Of a DNA stretch of 64,000 nucleotides, positions 44,652 through 53,756 are shown piece by piece. The notes under the pieces are model-generated. The model was not told the DNA's origin. It made no database searches and saw nothing but the letters and a program-made list of their open reading frames with translations. Within the stretch, counting starts at the first letter, position 1. Each line of letters begins with the position of its first letter. The position numbers and the translations under genes are program-made. Source of the DNA: CAZHRC01 sp964533865 (GTDB taxonomy: Bacteria; Bacillota; Clostridia; Tissierellales; Peptoniphilaceae); NCBI GenBank assembly GCA_964533865.1, contig CAZHRC010000009.1, positions 11,916-75,915 of the forward strand. Direction: 5' to 3'.

Positions 44652-47600
44652 ATGGGTAAAGTAATGAAATCTATGGATGGAAATACCGCCGCTTCGCACG
44701 TATCCTATGCGTTTACTGAAGTTACCGCGATATACCCCATCACACCATCATCTACGATGGCTGAAATCGTAGACGAATGGTCTGCAAATGGTAGAAAGAA
44801 CATTTTTGGTCAAGAAGTTCTAGTCTCTGAAATGCAATCCGAGGCAGGAGCAGCCGGTGCCGTTCACGGTTCGTTAGCAGCTGGTAGCTTAACTACTACA
44901 TACACCGCTTCACAAGGCTTATTGCTGATGATTCCTAACATGTACAAGATTGCAGGGGAGCAGCTTCCAGGGGTGTTCCACGTTTCTGCTCGTGCTTTGG
45001 CTTCCCATGCACTAAGCATTTACGGCGACCACCAAGACGTTATGGCTGCACGCCAAACAGGTTTTGCGCTGTTGGCATCCGGTTCTGTTCAAGAGGTTAT
45101 GGACATCGGTTCTGTTGCTCACTTGTCAGCTATCAAAGGAAAAGTTCCTTTCCTCCACTTCTTTGATGGGTTCCGTACGAGTCACGAAATCCAAAAAATC
45201 GAAGTTATGGATTATGACGAGTTAGCAAAACTTGTGGATTACGATGCGATTGCTGAATTTAAAAAGAATTCATTGAATCCAGAGCGTCCAAAGACGATGG
45301 GTACTGCAGAAAACCCAGATATCTACTTCCAAGGCGTTGAAGCTTCCAATCCACTTTACACCGATATCGTCGGTATCACCGAAGATTATATGAAACAAAT
45401 CTCTGAAGTGACTGGTAGAGACTACGGCCTATTTAACTACTACGGCGCTGAAGATGCAGATCGCGTTATCGTAGCTATGGGTTCTGTTACCGATACAGCT
45501 GAAGAAGTCATCGACAAACTCAATGAACGCGGCGAAAAAGTCGGTATTGTCAAAGTTCACCTTTATAGACCATTCTCCATGGAACACTTCTTGGGAGCCA
45601 TGCCTAAGACGGTGAAAAAGATTGCAGTACTCGACCGCACCAAAGAAAAGGGAGCTATCGGCCAACCTCTATATCTTGACGTGCGCGCTGTTTACTATAC
45701 TCAAGACAACCAACCAACCATCGTTGGCGGTATTTACGGATTGGGTTCTAAAGACACCACACCAGCTCAAATCTTTGCAGTCTACGACAACCTAAGTCAA
45801 GACCAACCTAAAAACGACTTCACCATTGGTATCGTCGATGATGTAACGCACAAAAACTTAGAGTTGAGCAACTTTGAAGACACCTCTTCAGAAGGTACGA
45901 TTCGTTGTAAATTCTACGGTTATGGTTCCGACGGTACCGTAGGTGCGAACAAATCCGCGATCAAAATTATCGGAGATAACACGGACAAATACGCTCAAGG
46001 GTATTTTGATTACGACTCCAAAAAATCAGGTGGCTTGACCGTATCTCACTTGCGTTTTGGCGATCACCCTATTCGCTCGACTTATTTGATTAGCGAAGCG
46101 GATTATATTTCCTGTTCAAAACAATCCTATGTTTACCAATACAATATGCTAAAAGGATTGCGTAAAGGCGGTACATTTGTCCTTAACTGTATCTGGGATC
46201 GCGAAGAGCTTGAAGCGCACCTTCCAGGATCGATGAAACGCTACATCGCAGAAAACGACATTCAATTCTACACCCTAAACGCTTCTCAAATCGCTTCTGA
46301 CATTGGATTGGGATCGCGTATCAACATGGTTATTCAATCGGCGTTCTTCAAACTTTCAGAAGTCCTTCCACTAGATGACGCTGTTAAATACTTGAAAGAC
46401 AGTATTGTAAAATCCTACGGCAAAAAAGGCGAAGCTATCGTCAACATGAACTACGAAGCCGTTGATAAAGGGATGGATGCATTAGTTAAAATCGAAGTTC
46501 CAGCAGAATGGGCTAATGCGGAAGTCGAAGTACGTGATGAAGCACACCTTCCTAAGTTCGTCAGAGAAGTCGCTGCACCGATGAATCGCCAAGAAGGTTA
46601 CGACCTTCCAGTATCCGCATTTGCTGATCGCGCAAACGGGGAATTCCCACAAGGTACCTCCGCATACGAAAAACGCGGTATAGCACTTTCCGTACCAGAA
46701 TGGCAAATTGATAGCTGTATCCAATGTAACCAATGTGCTTATGTTTGTCCTCACGCTGTCGTTCGTCCTTTCCTAGTCACAGAAGATGAAAAGGCAAAGG
46801 CACCAGAAGCGTTCGAAACGAAGAAAGCAATTGGAAAAGGTCTTGAATCCTATGAATTCCGCATTCAAGTTTCCCCATTGGACTGTACTGGTTGTGGAAA
46901 CTGTGCAGACATTTGTCCATCTAAACAAAAATCTCTTATCATGAAACCTTTCGAAGGCCAATATCAAGCTCAAAAAGATAATTGGGCATATGCAGTCAAC
47001 GAAGTGGGTTATAAAGAAGACGTTATGGCAGACACTTCCTTGAAGGGAAGCCAGTTCAAACAACCATTGCTCGAATTCTCAGGGGCATGTGCAGGCTGTG
47101 GAGAAACACCATACGCTAAGCTGATCACTCAAATGTTTGGCGACCGTATGCTCATCGCCAATGCAACCGGATGTTCTTCCATTTGGGGAGCTTCTGCACC
47201 AGCAACGCCATACTGTGTCAACCAAGAAGGCAAAGGTCCTGCATGGGCTAACTCCTTGTTTGAAGATAATGCTGAATACGGATTTGGTATGCATTTGGCA
47301 ACCGTTAAGAACAGAGAGCGCTTGAACTTCCTTATGGACAAATTTATCGCTCTTAACGCAGATAGCGAGCTGAACGGTTTATTTGAAAACTGGATCGAAA
47401 ACCAAGCCGATGCAAAAGGATCGAAAGCAGCGACTGCTGAGATTCTACTTCAACTCGACAAACAAGTCGGAAACGCTGAAGCGCAAACTTTGTTAAGCGA
47501 AATTGCCGATCTTAAAGACTACCTGATCAAGAAATCCATCTGGATCTTCGGTGGAGACGGTTGGGCATATGACATTGGATTTGGTGGCTTAGACCATGTA

Positions 47601-48185
47601 TTGGCATCGGGCAAAGATGTCAACGTCATGGTGTTCGACACAGAAGTCTATTCCAACACCGGTGGTCAATCCTCTAAAGCGACTCCAATTGCAGCTGTTG
47701 CAAAATTTGCTGCTTCAGGTAAGAAAGTCCGCAAGAAAGACTTGGGCATGATCGCGGCAACATACGGCTACGTTTACGTCGCACAAGTTGCTATGGGCGC
47801 TAACATGAACCATTTGATGAAAGTCATGGCTGAAGCTGAATCCTACGACGGCCCATCGCTCATCATCGCATATGCACCATGTATCAACCATGGTATCCGC
47901 ACAGGTATGGGCACGACGATCCGTCAAGAAAAGAGAGCGGTTGAAGCGGGTTATTGGCACCTGTATCGCTACGACCCAAGACTCAAGGAACAAGGCAAGA
48001 ATCCGTTCCAATTGGATTCCAAAGAACCAACCGCTTCATTCCAAGAGTTTATCCAAGGCGAAGTACGTTACTCTTCATTGAAACGCGCATTCCCACAAGT
48101 CGCAGACGAGCTTTACGCAGCAGCTGAAGAAGCCGCTAAAGAACGCTACGAAGGCTACAAGAGAATGGCAGCTGAAGAATATTAA
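44652..48185 (+). CDS. nifJ: Pyruvate:ferredoxin (flavodoxin) oxidoreductase
   Basis: This enzyme oxidatively decarboxylates pyruvate with CoA to acetyl-CoA, CO2 and reduced ferredoxin, the central step of clostridial fermentation. The 1177-residue single chain carries the pyruvate-binding N-terminal domains (AIYPITPSSTMAE near 25-37). The 8Fe ferredoxin domain has CIQCNQCAYVCP near 687-698 and CTGCGNCADICP near 744-755. The C-terminal TPP domain holds CAGCGETPYAKL near 813-824 and GDGWAYDIGFGGLDH near 966-980. I chose ATG at 44652 with GAGGAGGAAG upstream. Codon choice (frequent CCA, GGT, GTT, few GGG and GTG) differs from neighbours and suggests very high expression. Confidence 0.97.
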   Translation: MGKVMKSMDGNTAASHVSYAFTEVTAIYPITPSSTMAEIVDEWSANGRKNIFGQEVLVSEMQSEAGAAGAVHGSLAAGSLTTTYTASQGLLLMIPNMYKIAGEQLPGVFHVSARALASHALSIYGDHQDVMAARQTGFALLASGSVQEVMDIGSVAHLSAIKGKVPFLHFFDGFRTSHEIQKIEVMDYDELAKLVDYDAIAEFKKNSLNPERPKTMGTAENPDIYFQGVEASNPLYTDIVGITEDYMKQISEVTGRDYGLFNYYGAEDADRVIVAMGSVTDTAEEVIDKLNERGEKVGIVKVHLYRPFSMEHFLGAMPKTVKKIAVLDRTKEKGAIGQPLYLDVRAVYYTQDNQPTIVGGIYGLGSKDTTPAQIFAVYDNLSQDQPKNDFTIGIVDDVTHKNLELSNFEDTSSEGTIRCKFYGYGSDGTVGANKSAIKIIGDNTDKYAQGYFDYDSKKSGGLTVSHLRFGDHPIRSTYLISEADYISCSKQSYVYQYNMLKGLRKGGTFVLNCIWDREELEAHLPGSMKRYIAENDIQFYTLNASQIASDIGLGSRINMVIQSAFFKLSEVLPLDDAVKYLKDSIVKSYGKKGEAIVNMNYEAVDKGMDALVKIEVPAEWANAEVEVRDEAHLPKFVREVAAPMNRQEGYDLPVSAFADRANGEFPQGTSAYEKRGIALSVPEWQIDSCIQCNQCAYVCPHAVVRPFLVTEDEKAKAPEAFETKKAIGKGLESYEFRIQVSPLDCTGCGNCADICPSKQKSLIMKPFEGQYQAQKDNWAYAVNEVGYKEDVMADTSLKGSQFKQPLLEFSGACAGCGETPYAKLITQMFGDRMLIANATGCSSIWGASAPATPYCVNQEGKGPAWANSLFEDNAEYGFGMHLATVKNRERLNFLMDKFIALNADSELNGLFENWIENQADAKGSKAATAEILLQLDKQVGNAEAQTLLSEIADLKDYLIKKSIWIFGGDGWAYDIGFGGLDHVLASGKDVNVMVFDTEVYSNTGGQSSKATPIAAVAKFAASGKKVRKKDLGMIAATYGYVYVAQVAMGANMNHLMKVMAEAESYDGPSLIIAYAPCINHGIRTGMGTTIRQEKRAVEAGYWHLYRYDPRLKEQGKNPFQLDSKEPTASFQEFIQGEVRYSSLKRAFPQVADELYAAAEEAAKERYEGYKRMAAEEY

Positions 48186-48200
48186 ACTCAACATCAAAGG

Positions 48201-48233
48201 GCGCTTCCACATTTAGTGGGGGCGTTCTTTTTT
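48201..48233 (+). terminator. Terminator after nifJ
   Basis: A 10-bp stem GCGCTTCCAC / GTGGGGGCGT with G-T pairs around ATTTA, followed by TCTTTTTT. Confidence 0.9.
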
Positions 48234-48271
48234 GTTACGAACAAAATGAGGACTTCTTTCGCGTCGTATCG

Positions 48272-48277
48272 TATAAT
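48272..48277 (+). promoter_or_regulatory. Probable -10 element of folC
   Basis: A consensus TATAAT 20 nt before the folC start. No clear -35 box. Confidence 0.5.
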
Positions 48278-48297
48278 GGAATAAAGGAAGTGATGAA

Positions 48298-49581
48298 ATG
48301 ACCTATGAAGAGGTTTTAAACTATATTGAACACACAAAAACTAGAGGGTTTGTCCTCGGGCTTTCAAATATGGAACAAGCGCTGGCGCTTTTTGGAAATC
48401 CGGAGCGCGATCTGTCTTTTATTCATGTTACAGGTACCAACGGAAAAGGTTCTGTATGTAAGTTGGTTTACGAGACCCTGAAGGAATCGGGTTATCGCAC
48501 GGGACTCTACACTTCACCTGGTTTACGAGATTTTGGTGAGCGAATGATCGTCGACGATGACCAAATATCTAAGGAGCAGGTAGCGGAGCTGGGTTCTGAG
48601 ATCGTTGAGGTAACCGGGAAGGCTCGAATTCCCATCACCGAATTCGAGTTTGTCACTTTGATGGCGATTCTCCACTTTCATCGCGAGAGGGTTGAGGCGG
48701 TTGTTTTTGAAGTGGGCATGGGCGGTCGTCTTGATGCAACAAATATTATCGACAAGGCGGAGATTTCGATTATCACATCAATCGGGCTCGATCACACCGA
48801 TTATTTAGGCAATGATCTTGTGGCGATCGCCTCAGAAAAAGCCGGGATTATCAAAGAGGGGTGCGATGTGGTGCTTTATCCTCAAGGGCAGGAGGTAAGC
48901 GAGGTCATCAAAAGGTCTGCCCAAAAGACAGGGGCAGCATTTTATCAACCGAATGTAGAAAGCATCTATTTGAGAGATATGTCTTCAGATGGGATGGTCT
49001 TTGATTATGGCGGATACAAAAACATAAGGATAGGGCTGATTGGTCTCAATCAAATTTACAATGGGGTGACTGCATTGATGGCGGTTGAACGTTTGAAAGA
49101 GCGCGGCTGGAGGATTGAAGAAGCGGATTGGCGAAAGGGATTTGAAAAAGCGAGAAACGATGGACGATTTGAAGTGATTCAACAGTTTCCTACATTCATC
49201 GTCGACAGCGCCCACAATCCCCAAGGGGTTGCCTCAATGGTTCAGAATCAAGTGTTGCTGTTTCCACGGCAAAAGGTCATCTATGTCGTCGGCTTTTTAG
49301 CTGATAAAGATTACAATCAGATGATCGACCAAACACTTATGCACGCGTCGGAATATGTTGTGCTCTCGCCGGATAACTCTAGGCGGCTAGAGGCGTCAGT
49401 ACTAGCAGAGATGATAAGTGATAAAGGGATAGAATCTAAGGCGTTTTCAGACGTGGAAGCCGCAATCCTCTATTTGAGAGATAGGGTAAAGGTGACGGAC
49501 GTGGTGGTGTGTTACGGCTCTTTTTTTCACACCATCGCATTTAGAGATGCTATCGTTCATAATCCCATTGCTCCGAGATAG
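48298..49581 (+). CDS. folC: Folylpolyglutamate synthase (FolC, Mur-ligase family)
   Basis: FolC adds glutamates to folates (and in some bacteria first makes dihydrofolate from dihydropteroate). The 427-residue product has the Mur-ligase P-loop VTGTNGKGSVCKLV at about 42-55, EVGMGGRLDATNI at about 139-151, TSIGLDHTDYLG near 160-171 and DSAHNPQGV near 302-310. The start follows AAGGAAG. It sits between nifJ and murB, an unusual place for it. Whether it also has dihydrofolate synthase activity cannot be told. Confidence 0.94.
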   Translation: MTYEEVLNYIEHTKTRGFVLGLSNMEQALALFGNPERDLSFIHVTGTNGKGSVCKLVYETLKESGYRTGLYTSPGLRDFGERMIVDDDQISKEQVAELGSEIVEVTGKARIPITEFEFVTLMAILHFHRERVEAVVFEVGMGGRLDATNIIDKAEISIITSIGLDHTDYLGNDLVAIASEKAGIIKEGCDVVLYPQGQEVSEVIKRSAQKTGAAFYQPNVESIYLRDMSSDGMVFDYGGYKNIRIGLIGLNQIYNGVTALMAVERLKERGWRIEEADWRKGFEKARNDGRFEVIQQFPTFIVDSAHNPQGVASMVQNQVLLFPRQKVIYVVGFLADKDYNQMIDQTLMHASEYVVLSPDNSRRLEASVLAEMISDKGIESKAFSDVEAAILYLRDRVKVTDVVVCYGSFFHTIAFRDAIVHNPIAPR

Positions 49582-49607
49582 GATGGGAGAACTAGGGGGA
49601 CTTGGGG

Positions 49608-49613
49608 TATAAT
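49608..49613 (+). promoter_or_regulatory. Probable -10 element of murB
   Basis: A TATAAT 22 nt before the chosen murB start. It rules out an upstream in-frame ATG at 49612, which would lie within it. The -35 region is G-rich and not recognisable. Confidence 0.45.
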
Positions 49614-49635
49614 GAACATGATAGGAGGGGATCTT

Positions 49636-50541
49636 ATGAATCAATACGAAGCATTATTTGAATCAGGTGGTTTTGGCACGGTTCTTTATGATGAACCGAT
49701 GAAATACCATACGACATTTAAAATAGGTGGACCAGTGGATGCGATGGTATTACCCACGACTGAGGAAGAAATTCTAAAAACGGTGATAGCCGTACGCGAG
49801 GTGGGGTTACCGCTGATGATCTTGGGCAATGGTAGCAATTTGCTCGTTAAAGATAAGGGGATCCGTGGTGTGGTGTTAAAACTGGAAAAGAATTATTCTG
49901 CTATCGACATTCAAAATACGACGATTCGCGTACAGGCGGGGGCACTGTTGTCTACGGTAGCGAAGAAGGCCATCAAAGCGGAACTGACGGGAATGGAAGA
50001 AGTTTCAGGGATTCCCGGTGCCATCGGAGGGGCGGTGACCATGAACGCTGGGGCCTACGGTGGCGAAATGAAAGACTTTGTCACTTCGGTGAGAGTCATT
50101 GATCGTTCAAACCGTATTGTGGAGATTCCGAATGAAGATATGGCTTTTCGCTACCGCAACTCACGGGTTCAAGACGAAGGGCTCATCGTATTGAGTGCAA
50201 CTCTGTCGCTAAAAAAAGGAGATCCTGCTGAGATCGCCGAAAAGTACGATGATTTTACCGACAGACGCACTTCAAAACAACCGTTGGAATACGCGAGTGC
50301 CGGTTCGACTTTTAAGAGACCAGAAGGGTATTTTGCAGGCAAACTCATCGACGATTGCGGTTTACGCGGTTTTTCATATCATGATGCACAAGTCAGTGAA
50401 AAACACTGTGGTTTCGTGATCAACCGTGGAGAGGCGACATATGAGGACGTGGTCACCTTAATTCGCACGATACAGGACAAGGTATTTGAAACCTATAAGG
50501 TCACCTTGGAGCCTGAGGTGCGCATTGTGGGGGATGAATGA
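49636..50541 (+). CDS. murB: UDP-N-acetylenolpyruvoylglucosamine reductase
   Basis: MurB is the FAD enzyme that reduces UDP-GlcNAc-enolpyruvate to UDP-MurNAc, the second committed step of peptidoglycan synthesis. The 301-residue product has FAD-binding segments TFKIGGPVDAMVLP at about 23-36, ILGNGSNLLVKDKG at about 59-72 and GIPGAIGGAVTMNAGAYGGE near 123-142. The catalytic Ser is in SAGSTFKRP near 218-226, and the Glu is in LEPEVRIVG at the end. This is the type II form typical of Firmicutes. ATG at 49636 has ATAGGAGGGG upstream. It overlaps the PHP gene in an ATGA junction. Confidence 0.96.
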   Translation: MNQYEALFESGGFGTVLYDEPMKYHTTFKIGGPVDAMVLPTTEEEILKTVIAVREVGLPLMILGNGSNLLVKDKGIRGVVLKLEKNYSAIDIQNTTIRVQAGALLSTVAKKAIKAELTGMEEVSGIPGAIGGAVTMNAGAYGGEMKDFVTSVRVIDRSNRIVEIPNEDMAFRYRNSRVQDEGLIVLSATLSLKKGDPAEIAEKYDDFTDRRTSKQPLEYASAGSTFKRPEGYFAGKLIDDCGLRGFSYHDAQVSEKHCGFVINRGEATYEDVVTLIRTIQDKVFETYKVTLEPEVRIVGDE

Positions 50542-51284
50542 GAGCCTTTGCGGATTGCCATACCCATACCATTTATTCAAGGCATCATCACGGAAAAGGG
50601 ACGATCCAAGAAAATGCGGAAGCCGCTTTGACAATGGGTCTTGAGGAGCTTTGGATTACCGATCACGGACCGGGTCATATCTTCTTTGGCGTAAAACGCA
50701 ACCTGCTCCCTGAGATCCGTCAAGAGGTAGATCGATTAAATCGATTATACGAGGGTAAACTTAAGATTCGATTAGGCGTTGAAGCCAATGTCATGAACTA
50801 CAGTGGAGATATCGATGTGAGCCCTGAGGATCGATCTTATCTTGATCGTGTAAACTGTGGGTTTCACTACGGGATTGTGCCGACGGATTTACGGAGCTTT
50901 TTCATTTTCATGGTGCTCAATCCCTTGTCGAAGATCGTGCCATCCTTAAGAAGATACGTTAGGAAACGAAATACTGATGCCCTCATTGCGATTATAGAAA
51001 CTCACTACATTGATATCATCACCCATCCGGGGGATAAAGTGGCAGTCGATATAAAACGATTAGCACTAGCTGCTCACTCCCACGGGACGGCCTTGGAGAT
51101 CAATGCGAGTCACACGCATATGAACCTATCGGAAATTGAGGCATGCTTGGAAACATCAGTTGACATGGTGATCAACAGCGATGCTCATACGCCTGAACGT
51201 GTAGGTAATGTAGCCGATGGCATCGAACGGGCTGTGGCGTGCCAAGTTCCAATCACGCGATTATTAAATATCAAGGAGGACTAA
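50538..51284 (+). CDS. PHP-domain phosphoesterase
   Basis: A 248-residue PHP-domain protein (YcdX-like group). It has metal-binding motifs DCHTHTIYSRHHHGKG at about 5-20, TDHGPGH near 43-49, GVEANVM near 81-87, and MVINSDAHTPERVG near 213-226. This fits a metal-dependent phosphatase or phosphoesterase; the substrate is unknown. It overlaps murB (ATGA) and ends one base before rapZ. The murB-PHP-rapZ-yvcK-whiA order is widespread in Clostridia, suggesting a link with cell-wall precursor control. Confidence 0.88.
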   Translation: MRAFADCHTHTIYSRHHHGKGTIQENAEAALTMGLEELWITDHGPGHIFFGVKRNLLPEIRQEVDRLNRLYEGKLKIRLGVEANVMNYSGDIDVSPEDRSYLDRVNCGFHYGIVPTDLRSFFIFMVLNPLSKIVPSLRRYVRKRNTDALIAIIETHYIDIITHPGDKVAVDIKRLALAAHSHGTALEINASHTHMNLSEIEACLETSVDMVINSDAHTPERVGNVADGIERAVACQVPITRLLNIKED

Positions 51285-51285
51285 C

Positions 51286-52140
51286 ATGGAAATCATTATT
51301 ATAACGGGGATGTCCGGCGCGGGCAAGTCGGCGGCTCTCAATATTTTTGAAGATATGGATTACTACTGTATGGACAACTTGCCCCCTCAATTGATTAAAA
51401 ACTTCGTCGATTTATCGGTGAGTTCGAACCGAGTCGTCGAGAAACTGGCAGTGGTCGTAGATATTCGTGGCGGAATGTTTTTTGACGATTTGGTAACCGC
51501 CGTGGAAGGGTTAAAACGCTTGGACGTCTCTCTAAGCGTTTTGTTCTTGGATGCTGATGACGATGTTCTCGTTAGGCGTTATAAAGAATTGCGCCGTCCT
51601 CATCCTATGGATCGCAAAGGCAATATTAGCGAAGGGATTAGAAAAGAACGGGAAGTCCTTGACGAGATTCTCACCATTTCCGATAAGAAGATCAACACCT
51701 CAAAACTCAATCTATGGGATTTCAGAAAAATCGTCGTTCAAATGTACAGTGGTGACACCCAAGGCGATATGGTTGTTTCTCTCGTTTCCTTTGGATTTAA
51801 ATACGGTATACTACAGGATGCCGATTTGATTTTTGACGTGAGATTTATTCCAAACCCATTTTATATCGCAGAGCTTAAGGAGAAAAACGGACTCATTCCA
51901 GAAGTTCGGGACTACGTTTTTTCTTTCCCAGAAACCACTGAATTCATCGAGAAGACAGTGGACCTGCTACGTTTTTTGATCCCGCATTACGTTCATGAAG
52001 GTAAAATGTCGTTGACGGTCGGTATTGGTTGCACTGGAGGAAAACATCGCTCGTCCGCTATAGCTGTCGAGATCGCCAAGCGATTGGAAGCCAAGGATAA
52101 TATTGTGGTGACTAGCCATCGCGACGATAGGTTGTGGTAA
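51286..52140 (+). CDS. rapZ: RapZ-family RNase adapter/nucleotide-binding protein (YvcJ)
   Basis: In E. coli RapZ senses glucosamine-6-phosphate and directs RNase E to the GlmZ sRNA; in Bacillus YvcJ is a GTPase affecting competence. The 284-residue product has the P-loop GMSGAGKSAA at about 7-16, CMDNLPPQLIKNF near 29-41, the conserved YFFSPFKKTEE-free region typical of Gram-positives, and a C-terminal domain with GIGCTGGKHRSSAI at about 247-260. AAGGAGGA precedes the start. yvcK begins one base after the stop. No glmS is nearby. Confidence 0.93.
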   Translation: MEIIIITGMSGAGKSAALNIFEDMDYYCMDNLPPQLIKNFVDLSVSSNRVVEKLAVVVDIRGGMFFDDLVTAVEGLKRLDVSLSVLFLDADDDVLVRRYKELRRPHPMDRKGNISEGIRKEREVLDEILTISDKKINTSKLNLWDFRKIVVQMYSGDTQGDMVVSLVSFGFKYGILQDADLIFDVRFIPNPFYIAELKEKNGLIPEVRDYVFSFPETTEFIEKTVDLLRFLIPHYVHEGKMSLTVGIGCTGGKHRSSAIAVEIAKRLEAKDNIVVTSHRDDRLW

Positions 52141-52141
52141 A

Positions 52142-53131
52142 ATGAAAAAATGTTCAACAGGTGGGCTAAAGGTAGTAACTATCGGTGGAGGGACAGGTTC
52201 CTCAGTTTTTTTGAAAGGACTAAAAAAATACACAACGGAAATCACAGCCATCGTCACTGTTGCGGACGACGGTGGAGGATCCGGTGTGCTAAGGGAAGAT
52301 TTAGGGATGTTGCCGCCAGGTGATATTCGAGCTTGTCTTATCGCGCTGGCTGGGAAAGAACCAGTCATGGAAAAAGTAATGAATTACCGCTTCCCCGAGG
52401 GGATGCTATCGGGTCAGAGCTTTGGGAATCTCTTTTTGGCCGCAATGACCGATCTTTATGGGAGTTTTGACGAGGGACTGCGTCAGGCTTCTAATGTCTT
52501 GGCGATTACGGGAAAAGTACTCCCGATGACCTTGGAAGATGTGGTGCTTTATGCAGAGTTAGAAGATGGTTCTACGATACAAGGTGAGTCAAATATCACT
52601 TTTTTGACGCGGAAAACAGGCGGTCGTATTAAACGGGTCTTTATCGAGCCGGAGTTAAGTGCGCCTATGCCTGAAGCTATCGAAGCCATTTACGATGCAG
52701 ACGTGGTAATCATAGGTCCAGGAAGTCTATATACTTCCATAATACCCAACCTCTTAGTTAAAGAAATTGCTCAAGCATTAATCGATACGACAGCGCCGGT
52801 GGTCTATGTGGTAAATGTGATGACTCAATCCGGAGAAACCGACGGTTATTCAGCCTATGATCACCTTCAGGCGCTACAATCCCATGTGGGCGAGCCTTTC
52901 GTTGATTTCATAGCAGTGAACAACGAAGAAATCCCTTTGGATGTGGGTTATCGCTACTATTACAAAGATAAATCCACTCCTATTTACTTATCGACCTTTG
53001 ATCGGGAAAAACTCGAAGCTCAAGGAATTGGAATCATTGACGGGCCTTTCATCGAAGACAAAAGGGATTATATTTGTCACGATGCGGACTTATTATCTAA
53101 GACGCTAATCCAATACTTTAGATCAAAATAA
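52142..53131 (+). CDS. yvcK: YvcK/CofD-like gluconeogenesis factor
   Basis: YvcK binds UDP-sugars and is needed for growth on gluconeogenic carbon sources and for cell-wall homeostasis. The 329-residue product has the CofD-like fold: TIGGGTGSSVFLKGLK at about 14-29, TVADDGGGSGVLRED near 39-53, LPPGDIRAC near 57-65, SFGNLFLAAM near 92-101, and GPGSLYTSIIPNLLV near 195-209. It lies one base after rapZ and is followed by a terminator, so the murB-PHP-rapZ-yvcK unit ends here. Family name only; it does not make F420. Confidence 0.95.
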   Translation: MKKCSTGGLKVVTIGGGTGSSVFLKGLKKYTTEITAIVTVADDGGGSGVLREDLGMLPPGDIRACLIALAGKEPVMEKVMNYRFPEGMLSGQSFGNLFLAAMTDLYGSFDEGLRQASNVLAITGKVLPMTLEDVVLYAELEDGSTIQGESNITFLTRKTGGRIKRVFIEPELSAPMPEAIEAIYDADVVIIGPGSLYTSIIPNLLVKEIAQALIDTTAPVVYVVNVMTQSGETDGYSAYDHLQALQSHVGEPFVDFIAVNNEEIPLDVGYRYYYKDKSTPIYLSTFDREKLEAQGIGIIDGPFIEDKRDYICHDADLLSKTLIQYFRSK

Positions 53132-53155
53132 CGAAGTGTTGCTTCAAAAGAGCGC

Positions 53156-53200
53156 AGGCTAGCCATCTTTGAGAAATCAAAGGCAGCTAGCCTCTTCTTT
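53156..53200 (+). terminator. Terminator after yvcK
   Basis: Arms AGGCTAGC / GCTAGCCT enclose a second helix CTTTGA / TCAAAG capped by a GAAA tetraloop, followed by CTTCTTT. Confidence 0.85.
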
Positions 53201-53267
53201 GTAAGAAACTAACGATTTAAACGTTTAAAAGATTTTGTCTATTTGTCATGAAATGGCTTTCCAACCT

Positions 53268-53296
53268 TTGTTCTCTATGGCTAGTTGTAGTATAAT
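53268..53296 (+). promoter_or_regulatory. Promoter of the Nudix-whiA unit
   Basis: TTGTTC and TATAAT with 17-nt spacing lie 44 nt before the Nudix gene. Confidence 0.65.
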
Positions 53297-53340
53297 AGAT
53301 GGTGAATGTTCACAATGACTGATTTGAAGGGAGGAAAGGT

Positions 53341-53745
53341 ATGGAAGAAATAAGTGCCGGTGGTGTTGTCATCCATGAAGATGAAGTGCTGATCTTGAAG
53401 AAGTATCGTGGTGACTGGGTACTCCCAAAAGGGAGATTGGAAAACGGCGAGACGTGGGAAGATGCCGCGCTTCGCGAAGTTTATGAAGAATCCGGCGTCC
53501 AAGGCGATATCACTCGATACATCGGTTTTGTAAAGTATGTGTATAACCATACAGATGGCGCAAAAGTTAAAAAAACCGTTCATTATTACCTGATGAAAGG
53601 TGGAGATATCTCCACGCGGCCTCAGAAAGAAGAAGGGTTTTGCGATGCTGTATTCCTCGATTTTGAAAAAGCGGTCCACTTGCTAAAACACGACGCCGAA
53701 AAGAATATGGTCAAAAAGGCGATTGATTTTTATCTGAACAATTAG
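53341..53745 (+). CDS. Nudix hydrolase
   Basis: A 134-residue Nudix-fold pyrophosphohydrolase that cleaves a nucleoside diphosphate linked to some other group. The Nudix box is perfect, GX5EX7REUXEEXGU, running from GRLENGE to REVYEESGV at about 37-59. The N-terminal ISAGGVVIHEDEVLILKK and the short overall length resemble diadenosine-polyphosphate or 8-oxo-dGTP type enzymes, but the substrate is open. GGGAGGAAAGG precedes the start. In Bacillus a Nudix gene (yvcI) also belongs to the yvcJK-whiA cluster, but before yvcJ; here it lies between yvcK and whiA. Confidence 0.93.
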   Translation: MEEISAGGVVIHEDEVLILKKYRGDWVLPKGRLENGETWEDAALREVYEESGVQGDITRYIGFVKYVYNHTDGAKVKKTVHYYLMKGGDISTRPQKEEGFCDAVFLDFEKAVHLLKHDAEKNMVKKAIDFYLNN

Positions 53746-53756
53746 GAGTGACAAGA

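Noticed and set aside
49612..49635. Upstream in-frame ATG for murB
   Set aside because: It overlaps a TATAAT element, while the downstream ATG has a strong ribosome site and fits the family N-terminus.
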